From assembly GCF_015644725.1 (NCBI RefSeq), contig NZ_CP064795.1:1548501-1612500 (forward strand): a DNA stretch of 64,000 nucleotides. Reading direction: 5' to 3'. Made by a program: the position numbers and the translations under genes. The first letter of the stretch is position 1, and every line of letters begins with the position of its first letter. This stretch comes from Salinimonas marina. Lineage in GTDB: Bacteria > Pseudomonadota > Gammaproteobacteria > Enterobacterales > Alteromonadaceae. The notes below the pieces were generated by a model. It was not told the origin of the DNA and did no database searches. It saw only the letters and a program-made list of their open reading frames with translations. Below, piece by piece: positions 50,985 through 59,843 of the stretch.

Positions 50985-52112
50985 ATGCATATTTCCAGTC
51001 AATTCGACAGCGGCAATATTCGCGTTATCAAAGCCGATTCTCCTGAAGATATTGTTTTAGGTATTAATCCGGACAACGAATCTGAATTTTATCAGTGGTT
51101 CCACTTTCGTCTGTTTGGCGAGGCATTCACTCCCCATAAACTTCGCATTACAGACCTGGCCAAATCGGCTTATCCGGATGGCTGGAAAGACTACCATGTA
51201 CTGGCTTCCTACGACCGTCAAACCTGGTTTCGGGTCGACAGCGAATTTGATGGTGACAACCTGAGTTTTGAATTTACCCCCGAGCAGCCAAGCGTCTATT
51301 TTGCCTATTTTGTGCCCTATAGTTACGAACGTCACCTTGACCTGGTGGGTGATGCGCAAATGTTTATTGATTGCGAACATCGTTTGTTAGGACAGACCCT
51401 GGACGGCCGCGATATGTCGATGCTGGTAATCGGCCAGCCCGGCGAAGGCAAAAAGAACATCTGGATCACGGCGCGCCAGCATCCTGGTGAAACCATGGCA
51501 CAATGGTGTGCCGAAGGTTTGCTGTACCGGTTGTTAGATGAAGAAGACGGACTGTCACGCCAGTTGCTGGATCAGGCAGTGTTCTACATTATTCCTAATA
51601 TGAACCCGGACGGCTCGGCACGGGGACATTTGCGTACCAACGCGGTAGGCACCAACCTGAATCGTGAATGGGCCGCGCCCAGCGCTGAAAAAAGCCCCGA
51701 AGTATTGTATGTACTAAATGCCATGGATGAGATTGGTGTGGACATGTATCTGGATCTGCACGGTGATGAGGCGCTGTCATACAATTTTGTGGCCGGTAGT
51801 GAAGGTATCCCCGCTTATTCTGACAAGCTAAAGGATCTGGAAGATACCTTTAAGCAGGCACTACTGACCGTCACACCTGAATTTCAGGATGAGTTTGGTT
51901 ACGAAAAAGATAAGCCAGGCGAAGCCAATTTGTCGGTGGCTTCTAATGCCGTAGGGCAGCGCTTTGAATGTCTGGCCTATACCTTTGAGATGCCATTTAA
52001 AGATAATGCAGATCTTCCTGATCCGGTATTTGGCTGGTCTACCCAGCGTTGCCATCAGTTAGGTGAAGACATGCTGGTAGCGATTCGTGCGGTCGTTCCC
52101 AAGTTAAGATAA
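50985..52112 (+). CDS. M14-family cytosolic carboxypeptidase
   Basis: A 375-aa protein related to bacterial members of the cytosolic (Nna1/CCP) branch of M14 carboxypeptidases. An N-terminal beta-sandwich (~residues 1-125) precedes the zinc peptidase domain. Zinc ligands are His and Glu in RQHPGETMAQW and His in LDLHGDEAL; NPDG and NLNREW form the substrate site and YTFEMPFKD holds the catalytic Glu. Eukaryotic relatives trim glutamate from tubulin; bacterial substrates are unknown. It appears monocistronic. Confidence 0.88.
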   Translation: MHISSQFDSGNIRVIKADSPEDIVLGINPDNESEFYQWFHFRLFGEAFTPHKLRITDLAKSAYPDGWKDYHVLASYDRQTWFRVDSEFDGDNLSFEFTPEQPSVYFAYFVPYSYERHLDLVGDAQMFIDCEHRLLGQTLDGRDMSMLVIGQPGEGKKNIWITARQHPGETMAQWCAEGLLYRLLDEEDGLSRQLLDQAVFYIIPNMNPDGSARGHLRTNAVGTNLNREWAAPSAEKSPEVLYVLNAMDEIGVDMYLDLHGDEALSYNFVAGSEGIPAYSDKLKDLEDTFKQALLTVTPEFQDEFGYEKDKPGEANLSVASNAVGQRFECLAYTFEMPFKDNADLPDPVFGWSTQRCHQLGEDMLVAIRAVVPKLR

Positions 52113-52173
52113 CCATTACAAGCACACAAAAATAATAATACAACAAAACAATAAGTATTGAGGGGAACCAGGT

Positions 52174-53834
52174 TTGGAAGGTTTACTAGGTTTATTTAAC
52201 ACGCTGGATGGCATGCTGGGGGCGCGGTTTGGTTTCCTTTTGTATTGCTGGGTGTGGGGCTGTTTTTTACCATTTATCTGGGGTTTCCCCAGGTTCGTTA
52301 TTTTAAACATGCCTGGAAAGTGGTATTTGGAAAATTCGATACAGACGATGAACCCGGCGATACCACCCATTTTCGAGCGTTAACCACCGCCTTATCCGGC
52401 ACGGTGGGCACCGGTAATATCAGCGGTGTGGCGTTTGCCCTGTATTTGGGCGGGCCTGCAGCACTATTCTGGATGTGGGCAACCGCCTTTTTTGGTATGA
52501 CGACCAAATTTGTCGAGGTGACCCTTTCGCACAAATACCGGGTTCAGACTGAAGACGGTACCATGGCGGGCGGGCCCATGTATTACATGGATCGCCGGTT
52601 GAATATGAAGTGGCTGGCAGTGGCGTTTGCCGTGGCGACGGTAATCAGTTCCTTTGGTACCGGTAACCTGCCGCAAAGTAATGGTATTGCCCAGAGTATT
52701 GAAGCCACCTTTGGCTTTGATCCGGTCATTGTCGGTAGTGTCCTGGGTATATTACTGGCCATGGTTATTCTGGGCGGTATCAAACGTATCGCCGCGGTGA
52801 CCGCCCGGGTTGTGCCGATTATGGCCGTGGTTTATCTGATCGGCGCGATGGCGGTTATTTTTGCCAATCTGGAAAATATCGGTCCGTCATTTGTGGCGAT
52901 TGTCAGTGATGCCTTTAGCGGCACCGCCGCCGCCGGTGGCTTTTTGGGTGCGTCGCTGGCCTATGCATTTAATAAAGGGGTGAACCGGGGACTGTTTTCT
53001 AACGAGGCCGGTCAGGGTTCTGCACCTATTGCTCACGCCGCGGCGAAAACCAAAGAGCCGGCCTCAGAAGGTATGGTGTCGTTACTTGAACCGTTTATCG
53101 ATACCATCTTGATTTGTACTATCACCGGTCTGGTGATTCTGTCCTCGGGTGTGTGGAAAGAAAAGCACCAGAATCACTTCGATCGTACCGATATGTACTA
53201 TGTTGAAGGCAGCTACAGCGATGACAAGAAAGAGGATGTGGACGATCTGTACAGCTATCTCAATGAAATCGGTGGGCATAGCGTCAAGCCCTATACCGGC
53301 TCCATCACCGTCGTTAATGGGACGGCGGTCACGGGCGGCTATACCTTAATCAATGCACGTTCTATTGCTGAAGATGTGACCTACACCGTAAACGATGAGG
53401 ACGCCTTTAATGGTACCCTGCAAATTGTTGATGGTAAGCCGGTTAAAGAAAACCTTGAGGTCTATGGTAAGTCGCTGGTACATTCCGCCGCGCTCACCAC
53501 TATTGCGTTTACGCGGGGCTTCTTTGGGCACTGGGGGCAGTACATTGTTTCTATTGGCCTGATGCTGTTCGCGTTTTCAACCGCCATCGCCTGGTCATAC
53601 TATGGCGATCGGGCGATGACCTATCTGGCTGGCCCGCGTTCGGTTATGCCTTATCGAGTGGTGTATGTGGCTGGCTTTGTGTGGGCGGCATTTTCAGATA
53701 CCACCGTGGTCTGGGCATTGTCAGCTGTCGCAATTGTAATTATGACACTGCCTAACCTGTTTGGTATATTACTGCTTAGTAAGGAAATGAAGCAGACGGT
53801 TCGTACCTACTGGACGAACTTTCACAAAAAATAA
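52174..53834 (+). pseudogene. Sodium:alanine/glycine symporter (AGCS), broken by a one-base frameshift
   Basis: The start is TTG 52174, with GAGGGG 8 bases upstream, giving the family N terminus [15 protein letters not shown]. The frame is then lost. The second frame, open to 53834, carries the rest ([27 protein letters not shown]). Adding one base at the five-G run 52218-52222 joins them, ~553 aa. Signature blocks: [47 protein letters not shown] ~120-residue hydrophilic insert (near [20 protein letters not shown] to NLEVYGKS) sits between membrane segments, unusually long for the family. It imports Ala or Gly with Na+. A read error is likeliest. Confidence 0.85.
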
Positions 53835-53853
53835 GCCCGCCTTAACAGAGCGT

Positions 53854-53898
53854 GTCGCGCGTAAATACGGAGATTAGCGTTTACGCCGGCGCGCTTTT
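53854..53898 (+). terminator. Possible terminator after the AGCS symporter
   Basis: GCGTAAA and TTTACGC arms, followed by CGGCGCGCTTTTTA, form an irregular long hairpin with a T-run. The pairing is imperfect. Confidence 0.5.
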
Positions 53899-53960
53899 TA
53901 TTGTTACCCTCCCGGTAACACTGATTCTGCTTCTTCATACACTTAATAACCGGAGTTTAT

Positions 53961-54290
53961 ATGGCGCTGATTGACTGTCCGTCGTGCAACAAGAAAATTT
54001 CAGACAAGGCAGACGATTGCCCGCATTGTGGTTTTTCTCTGGCCGATGCGTCTTCAGAAGATATTTTGAGAAAACAAAAGCTGAACCGATTCAAAAAACT
54101 GCACAGTATCCAGAACCAGTCGATGCTGGCGATGTTACTGTTTGTTGCAGGCTTTGGATTTATGTTCTGGGGCGGCGCCACCAAGGGCGATCTACAATAT
54201 AACCTGGCGGTACTCAGCTCGGTAGTGGGCTTTATCTGGTACATTATTAATCGGGTTCGCATTTTAATTATAAAGCGTTTTTCATCATGA
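53961..54290 (+). CDS. Small zinc-ribbon membrane protein
   Basis: A 109-aa protein. It begins with a double CxxC zinc ribbon (LIDCPSCNKKIS, then DCPHCGFSL), followed by a charged helix and two hydrophobic segments (about residues 52-72 and 80-102). No function can be assigned. It overlaps the yeaC start as ATGA, so it is the first gene of a four-gene overlapping unit with yeaC, a DUF349 gene and a 72-aa gene. Confidence 0.75.
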   Translation: MALIDCPSCNKKISDKADDCPHCGFSLADASSEDILRKQKLNRFKKLHSIQNQSMLAMLLFVAGFGFMFWGGATKGDLQYNLAVLSSVVGFIWYIINRVRILIIKRFSS

Positions 54291-54580
54291 ATATTGAAGC
54301 ATTACTGGCCGCGATGACGCCTGAAGTGTATTCGCGTCTTCGCCAGGCGGTAGAAACCGGCAAATGGCCGGACGGCACCCCGTTAACTGCCGAGCAGCAT
54401 GAAAGCTGTATGCAGGCGGTATTGTTGTACCAGTCAAAAATAGAAAAATCGACGGAACATATGACCATTAATGAACAAGGCGAAATTGTGCATAAAAGCA
54501 AACGAGACTTTCAAAAGTCGGTGCAACAGGATTCTTCGTCAGACAACGAAATAGCGCGGTTTAGACAGGATGATATTTAA
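54287..54580 (+). CDS. yeaC: YeaC family (DUF1315) protein
   Basis: A 97-aa protein. The N-terminal LLAAMTPEVYSRLRQAVETGKWPDGTPLTAEQHESCMQAVLLYQ is the DUF1315 core, which is conserved in gammaproteobacteria with no known function. The C-terminal tail is hydrophilic (KSVQQDSSSDNEIARFRQDDI). It overlaps the zinc-ribbon gene by 4 bases and the DUF349 gene by 11 bases. In E. coli yeaC lies near msrB and gapA, both also in this window. Confidence 0.88.
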   Translation: MNIEALLAAMTPEVYSRLRQAVETGKWPDGTPLTAEQHESCMQAVLLYQSKIEKSTEHMTINEQGEIVHKSKRDFQKSVQQDSSSDNEIARFRQDDI

Positions 54581-57410
54581 ACGTTTATTTTCTCCTTCCC
54601 ATACCAGTAAAGATCCTGCGGTCAGAAAGTCGGCCATCGACAAATTATCTGCCGACAAACAACAGGACAAATCCATCTTACACGAGCTGGCTTTTAATGA
54701 TGCTGATGCCCAGGTCACCCTGGCCGCACTGCATAAGCTGAACTCGTTTGCGCTATGGCAAAAATCAGCGCAGCAGGCGTCACACGAACAAGTGCAACGC
54801 ACCGCGCGCCAATTTATTGAAAATGCGGTGCTGGCCGATACCCATCCGGGGCTCACCGCCCGGCAACGCACTGACTATCTGCTTGAGACCGCCTCGGTGG
54901 ATCTGGTAAAAGCGGCGTTGTTAAAGCCGGTTGCCGGTCTCAGCGATGATGTTATTTTGCAATTGCTGAGCAAAATTAATCGCGACGATTTTACCCTTAG
55001 CTATTATCAGCAGTCAGCGGCGCCGTCGGTCAGACAGCGTATGGTTGCACAGACCGATGATCCCCAGCTGCTTGAAAAGTTCTCGCGCAGGGAAACCGAT
55101 GACTCGCTGTTAAATTCAATCAGTGACAAGCTGGCCAGATTTGCCGAAACGAAAAAGATGCCGGAGCTAGTCAGTCGCCAGGTAACCTTGATCCTGGCGA
55201 AGCTAAAAGCATTGTCAGAACGCGCCAATTATACCGAAGTGGCGGAACGGCGAGCGGTTCTGCTTAACGAGTATGAGGAAATTCGTGACCAGCTACATTG
55301 GCTGGATGAAGCGCAGCAGCAGGATACTGCGACCAAGTATCAACAGCTGTGCGATCAAACAAACCGGCATTTGGAGCGCTTGAAGCCCGAGCACGAAGCC
55401 GCGGTGCAACGGGCCCTGCGTGCTGAACGTCTGACCAGTGCACAGCAAGCGGTGGCCCAGGTTAAACAGCAGATTGAAAATCTTTATCTGAACAATCCGG
55501 CTACCGCGACGGTGGCACAAATTGAACAGGGCAGTAACAGTCTGCAGCAGGCGCAGCACGTCATGGCCTTACTGGCGCAGGCTCCTGAAGCTGATGGTGC
55601 GTTGGCAAAAGATCTGCATCTGCTGACCCGGGAGCTGGCAGTACAACAAGAATACCTGGAACAGTTTACCCAACAACAGCAATACTGCCAGCAGCTGGGC
55701 GATATTCTGGCGCAGACCGACAGCGTGATCACCACCTCCGACAACACTACGTCGGTAGATACCGAGCTGTTTGCTCAGTTGCAGCAGCAGTGGCAGGCCA
55801 TTGCTGGCCAGGTATTTGTGGTACCCAAACAATACCAGCAACAATGGAACACCTTGCAACGCACGGTAAAACAACAGCAGCAGGCGGAAAGTACCCGCCG
55901 AGACAAAGCCCTCAAAGGTTGCCGGCGTCAGCTCAATATCATTGATAATATGATTGAGCAGGGCAAATTCCGGGCGGCGATGAGTCGTTTTAGCCAGTTA
56001 AACAAGGACATTGAAGCACTGAGTGCAGCAGACCGCCAGGCCCTGGCCCGTCGCTACGAAAGCACGCAAAAGCAGGTTGAGCGGCTGGAAGGCTGGCAGA
56101 CTTACCTGGCGGCGCCACGTAAACCTGAATTACTGGAACAGGCTCAGCAGCTGGCGCAAGCGGCGCCCCAGCATATTGGGGACCGTGCTAAAGCAATCAA
56201 AGCTTTACGCCAGCAATGGCAAAGCCTGACCAGCCCGGGTGACGACAGTGAACAAAGCCAGGCTTTTGATGTGGCGTTAGAGCAGGCCTTTGAACCCTGC
56301 CGGGTATTTTATGCCCAACAAGAGGCTGAACGTGCCCAAGCCCGGACAGAGCGAGAGCAGCTTATTGCTGAAGTCGGTGAGCTGGATACCGAGCAAGCGC
56401 CGGCCCAGTTACAACAAGCTATTGAAGCCCTAAAGCAACGTTGGCGCAATGCCGGTCAGGTCGATAAAAATGATTATGAACAGCTAAAGCAGCAATGGGA
56501 AATGGTGCTTAACGCCCCCGCCGAAAAAGTGAATGTTTGGCATCAGCAAAATCGTGAACAAAAGCAAGCGTTGATTACGTCTGCGCAGGCATTGTTGGAT
56601 GGTGAACTGCAGCCAGACACGGCCGCTCAGGCTCAGGCATTGCAACAGCAATGGAAGCTGATTGGCCATGCTGGCCGGCGTCACGAAAGTAAACTTTGGA
56701 AAAATTTCAAAAGCATCAATGATGCGCTGTTCGCACAGCTAAAATCCAATAGTCAGGCTCAGCGGACGGCTCAGGACCAACAAACCCAAATGCTGGTGGA
56801 CCAGGCGAATGAGCTGCAACAACAGCTTTCACCTGAGACCCTGGCCGAGGTGCGCGTGTCTGCCGCGCTACTGCAAAGGGAAAGTGAACAGCGGCAGGGA
56901 CCACAGTCAAAAGTGATGCAGCGGGCCTTACGCCAGCTTCAGGATGCGGTGATAAAGACTGAACATCAATCCCGGCAACAGGCGCGAGCGCAGCAGTATC
57001 AGGCTTTGCTAAGTGCACTTGAGCACTACAATAACCCTCAGCAGGACGCCGGCAGCCAGATAGATGAGGCTAAGTGGCAGGGGCTGAGCCGGGCTCACCA
57101 ACAAGCGTTACTGGCCGAGTCACCCGAAAAGCCTCGTCGCTGGTATACCACGAAGCTTGAAATTCTGGCCGATTTGCCCACCCCCGCCGACGATAAGTCC
57201 CTGCGACATGACATTCAGCTGGCAATGATGATGGCCAGATTGGAACAGGGCGATGAAAGCGAGCTGGATGAAGTGATATTGAGCTGGGTGAGTTGCGGCG
57301 CCATCGACGCTGACCAACAACCATTGTTCACGCGGTTTAAAATGGTTATTGAACAGGTGTTTTTTGCTGAGAGTGGCAGTAGCCAGGACGTCTCGCTGGA
57401 GCACTCATGA
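54570..57410 (+). CDS. DUF349 domain protein, long coiled-coil
   Basis: A 946-aa glutamine-rich, almost entirely helical protein with no signal peptide or membrane segment. Repeated blocks of the form ALKQRWRNAGQVDKNDYEQLKQQWE, ALQQQWKLIGHAGRRHESKLWKNFKSINDA and ALRQQWQSLTSP match the DUF349 repeat (Trp-centred, LxxxWKxxG pattern). An N-terminal ~200 residues resemble helical repeats. Function is not established for the family. It overlaps yeaC upstream and a 72-aa gene downstream (ATGA). Confidence 0.85.
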   Translation: MIFKRLFSPSHTSKDPAVRKSAIDKLSADKQQDKSILHELAFNDADAQVTLAALHKLNSFALWQKSAQQASHEQVQRTARQFIENAVLADTHPGLTARQRTDYLLETASVDLVKAALLKPVAGLSDDVILQLLSKINRDDFTLSYYQQSAAPSVRQRMVAQTDDPQLLEKFSRRETDDSLLNSISDKLARFAETKKMPELVSRQVTLILAKLKALSERANYTEVAERRAVLLNEYEEIRDQLHWLDEAQQQDTATKYQQLCDQTNRHLERLKPEHEAAVQRALRAERLTSAQQAVAQVKQQIENLYLNNPATATVAQIEQGSNSLQQAQHVMALLAQAPEADGALAKDLHLLTRELAVQQEYLEQFTQQQQYCQQLGDILAQTDSVITTSDNTTSVDTELFAQLQQQWQAIAGQVFVVPKQYQQQWNTLQRTVKQQQQAESTRRDKALKGCRRQLNIIDNMIEQGKFRAAMSRFSQLNKDIEALSAADRQALARRYESTQKQVERLEGWQTYLAAPRKPELLEQAQQLAQAAPQHIGDRAKAIKALRQQWQSLTSPGDDSEQSQAFDVALEQAFEPCRVFYAQQEAERAQARTEREQLIAEVGELDTEQAPAQLQQAIEALKQRWRNAGQVDKNDYEQLKQQWEMVLNAPAEKVNVWHQQNREQKQALITSAQALLDGELQPDTAAQAQALQQQWKLIGHAGRRHESKLWKNFKSINDALFAQLKSNSQAQRTAQDQQTQMLVDQANELQQQLSPETLAEVRVSAALLQRESEQRQGPQSKVMQRALRQLQDAVIKTEHQSRQQARAQQYQALLSALEHYNNPQQDAGSQIDEAKWQGLSRAHQQALLAESPEKPRRWYTTKLEILADLPTPADDKSLRHDIQLAMMMARLEQGDESELDEVILSWVSCGAIDADQQPLFTRFKMVIEQVFFAESGSSQDVSLEHS

Positions 57411-57625
57411 ACATTCAGATTGAATACCAGTTTGAGACTGAGCAAAAAGCCTATCGGTTTTTAAATACCGCCCGACATTTTGATGCACAAAATTTGAAGG
57501 TCAAATTTGGGCGCTCCGATCATCATGTTCAGGTTGCTTATGAATATGCTGACCATCAATTTGATACCACGGCATCAGACTTAGATGATTTAGCCCGTGA
57601 ATTAGAAGGCGAAGAGGTAAAATAA
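57407..57625 (+). CDS. 72-aa protein of unknown function, coupled to the DUF349 gene
   Basis: The start overlaps the DUF349 stop as ATGA, the main reason to accept it. It is soluble and acidic near the end (DLDDLARELEGEEVK), with an apparent beta-alpha pattern: IQIEYQFETEQKAYRFLNTARHFD, then LKVKFGRSDHHVQVAYEYA. I do not recognise the family. It could be a small ferredoxin-like-fold partner of the DUF349 protein; that is a guess from shape and position only. Confidence 0.7.
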   Translation: MNIQIEYQFETEQKAYRFLNTARHFDAQNLKVKFGRSDHHVQVAYEYADHQFDTTASDLDDLARELEGEEVK

Positions 57626-57830
57626 GCTCTACATTTACCTTTTCCTCTACCTGCTGGTTAGGTGTCAGCCGGTGTCCCAGGCGTTGTTGGTGTCGGTAGC
57701 GGTTTGAGAACCGTTACCCGCGCCGCTAAGATGTAACAAACATCGGCGGGTTGTAAGCAATCGTGTCCGGCCTGTTACAGTGGCTGTGGCAAGCATCTAG
57801 TGTTTAAAAAAACACTAAAGGTTGTTGCTC

Positions 57831-58682
57831 ATGCCGGTTCTTTTTTCCTCGTCCCCCAGACTGGATGCAACCCCACACCCAACCCCACACCTGAAAACCG
57901 GAAACCTGCTAAGAGGCAGTGTTCAGGCCTGGTTTGTGGTTCTGATGGTGGCGCAGCTATGTTTTGTGCTGTATCTGTTATTAGGCTACGGACATGCCAC
58001 CTTGTCTGCCGATTTGGCCCGTTGGAACCAGTTTAACAGTGGAGCGTTCGAGCCTTCCAACCCGGCCGGCAATCTGGCCTACGGTTTACATGTTTTATTA
58101 GCCGTGATCATGATAGCAGGGGGACCCTTACAGCTTATCCCCGCATTACGTGCCCGCTACTGGCGGTTGCATAAAATCAATGGTTATACGTTTGTAACGC
58201 TGGCGGTCTGTATTTCGATGGCCAGCCAGTATTTACTGTGGACCCGGGGCACGGTGGGGTCGCTATCTATGCATCTGATGACCAGCTTTAGCGGTATCGT
58301 GGTGGTGGTGAGCGCGATAATGGCCGTCAAAGCCGCACGAAACAAGCGCATTGCAATACATCAGGTATGGGCAGTGCGCCTGTTTCTGGCGGCCAATAGT
58401 GTATTGTTTTTCAGAATTTTACTGTTCGGCTGGCTGATGATATTTGGCCAGGCCGGCATTGATTTTAGTACTTTCAGTGGCCCTGCCGTAGTGGCTATTA
58501 GCATCGGCTCTTATCTTTTACCGCTGTTGATGTTTGAGTGGTATCGCTATGGGCTGACTGCACAATCCGGTTTTGCCACAGTAACTATCACCATGGCGAT
58601 GGGACTTGCGGTGATTTGCTTCAGCATAGGTACATTTGGAGTGGTGGTCGGCAACTGGTACCCGGCGCTTTTTCCCGGTTAA
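57831..58682 (+). CDS. DUF2306 multi-pass membrane protein
   Basis: A 283-aa protein starting at ATG 57831 (MPVLFSSS), with AAGG 9 bases upstream; a TTG at 57822 is also in frame. It has about seven to eight hydrophobic segments. Histidines in NLAYGLHVLLAVIMIAGGPLQLIPALRARYWRLHKINGYTFV and SMHLMTSFSG, together with HQVWAVRLFLAANSVLFFR, match DUF2306, which resembles cytochrome b-like heme-binding membrane proteins. No function is known. It stands alone between the DUF349 operon and an accessory-looking gap. Confidence 0.72.
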   Translation: MPVLFSSSPRLDATPHPTPHLKTGNLLRGSVQAWFVVLMVAQLCFVLYLLLGYGHATLSADLARWNQFNSGAFEPSNPAGNLAYGLHVLLAVIMIAGGPLQLIPALRARYWRLHKINGYTFVTLAVCISMASQYLLWTRGTVGSLSMHLMTSFSGIVVVVSAIMAVKAARNKRIAIHQVWAVRLFLAANSVLFFRILLFGWLMIFGQAGIDFSTFSGPAVVAISIGSYLLPLLMFEWYRYGLTAQSGFATVTITMAMGLAVICFSIGTFGVVVGNWYPALFPG

Positions 58683-59843
58683 GACCGGGGCCCCAGACGC
58701 TAGTCCATCGATAAGTGTGTTTTTGTAACGTTTTAAGGTGGTGAACCATATCCCTGGCATTGCTTAAAAATGCGCGTGTCAGCCGGTGTGGCGCGGCAGC
58801 GGCCTGAAAATCCGCGTGTCGATGTTTCAAACCCGCCCTGGGCGACATTATACCTACCCTCGAAAATTGTTCGGGGTATTTTTTCCTGCTTTCCCGATAC
58901 GTTCCCACTATAAGTTCGCCCCAACCTGGAGGCGACCATTTGGCGGTATTACAAACAACAAGAAGCGGATAAACGCCGGCTTTGAGCAGAAAGTGTTGGC
59001 GCACTCACTTCGATGAGTAAATCCATGTAAGATTTAAGGATAAATTTAGCCCTCAGGCTTGCTTTGGGCTGCCGATAGGGAAGGGGAGCCTACTTCTATT
59101 TACAGTGGTTTAAAGATAATTGATCGCAGCACTCAGAATTGACGAATACGCTGAAGAAATCGCCTATTCAGGCCTACCGTCAAGTTTAAATCAGATCCGT
59201 AAGAAAGCCCCTTACCACCTCGCATGCATTGATGAGAAGATAAGTCCTCAGCAAGCCGGTCTCACTCGTCAGATTGTTGCAAGACACTCCACCTTAGTCA
59301 CATTTCCGTCCAGAGCCAACATTATCCCTTGGAGTTTGATAATCCAAAAATGTCTTAAGTTCACTACGCATCAGGTATCAGGAGCGTTACTCAAGCCTTA
59401 AAGCTTATCCGCCGGCAGAGAAATAAGAGCAAAAAAATACTTACCATACCAAGCCAGCCACTTTTTACACCTGATAAAGAAAACAGGTCGGACATACAGG
59501 ATAGGCAACCCATCTGTTTCGATAGATGTGGGTGACGATAGTCAGTGGCGTACATTAAGTCCGGCCGGGGTCAATGCCAAATCAGGTTGAGATGCCATCA
59601 AGGCATATGTTTATTCGAGTAGTGATTAGATACACCCGTCCTACGTAAACCCGCGCTCAAATCATTTTGGTTCAGCGTTCTCAGACAAGCCACTAATGCC
59701 CACTGTTCAGCAGACGGGGCTTCGTCAAAAAGGCCAAGTACAGGTAGTCATACTCTGGTCACATTCATCAGATAACATTCTTGTTCCTTGCTGTTCAAAC
59801 ACGTGCAGCGCTTCTACCACCGACAAAGATAACAAGGTCATTT
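58683..59843. other. 1.16-kb stretch without a convincing gene
   Basis: Short frames here have no family resemblance, poor ribosome sites and atypical composition. The longest plus-strand one (59120-59401) is followed, after a single TAA, by 61 more open codons in the same frame to about 59591. That could be a remnant, but I cannot name it. The element GTGTCAGCCGGTGT near 58775 also occurs near 57663. The end near 59830 holds the ribosome site of the next gene. Confidence 0.4.
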
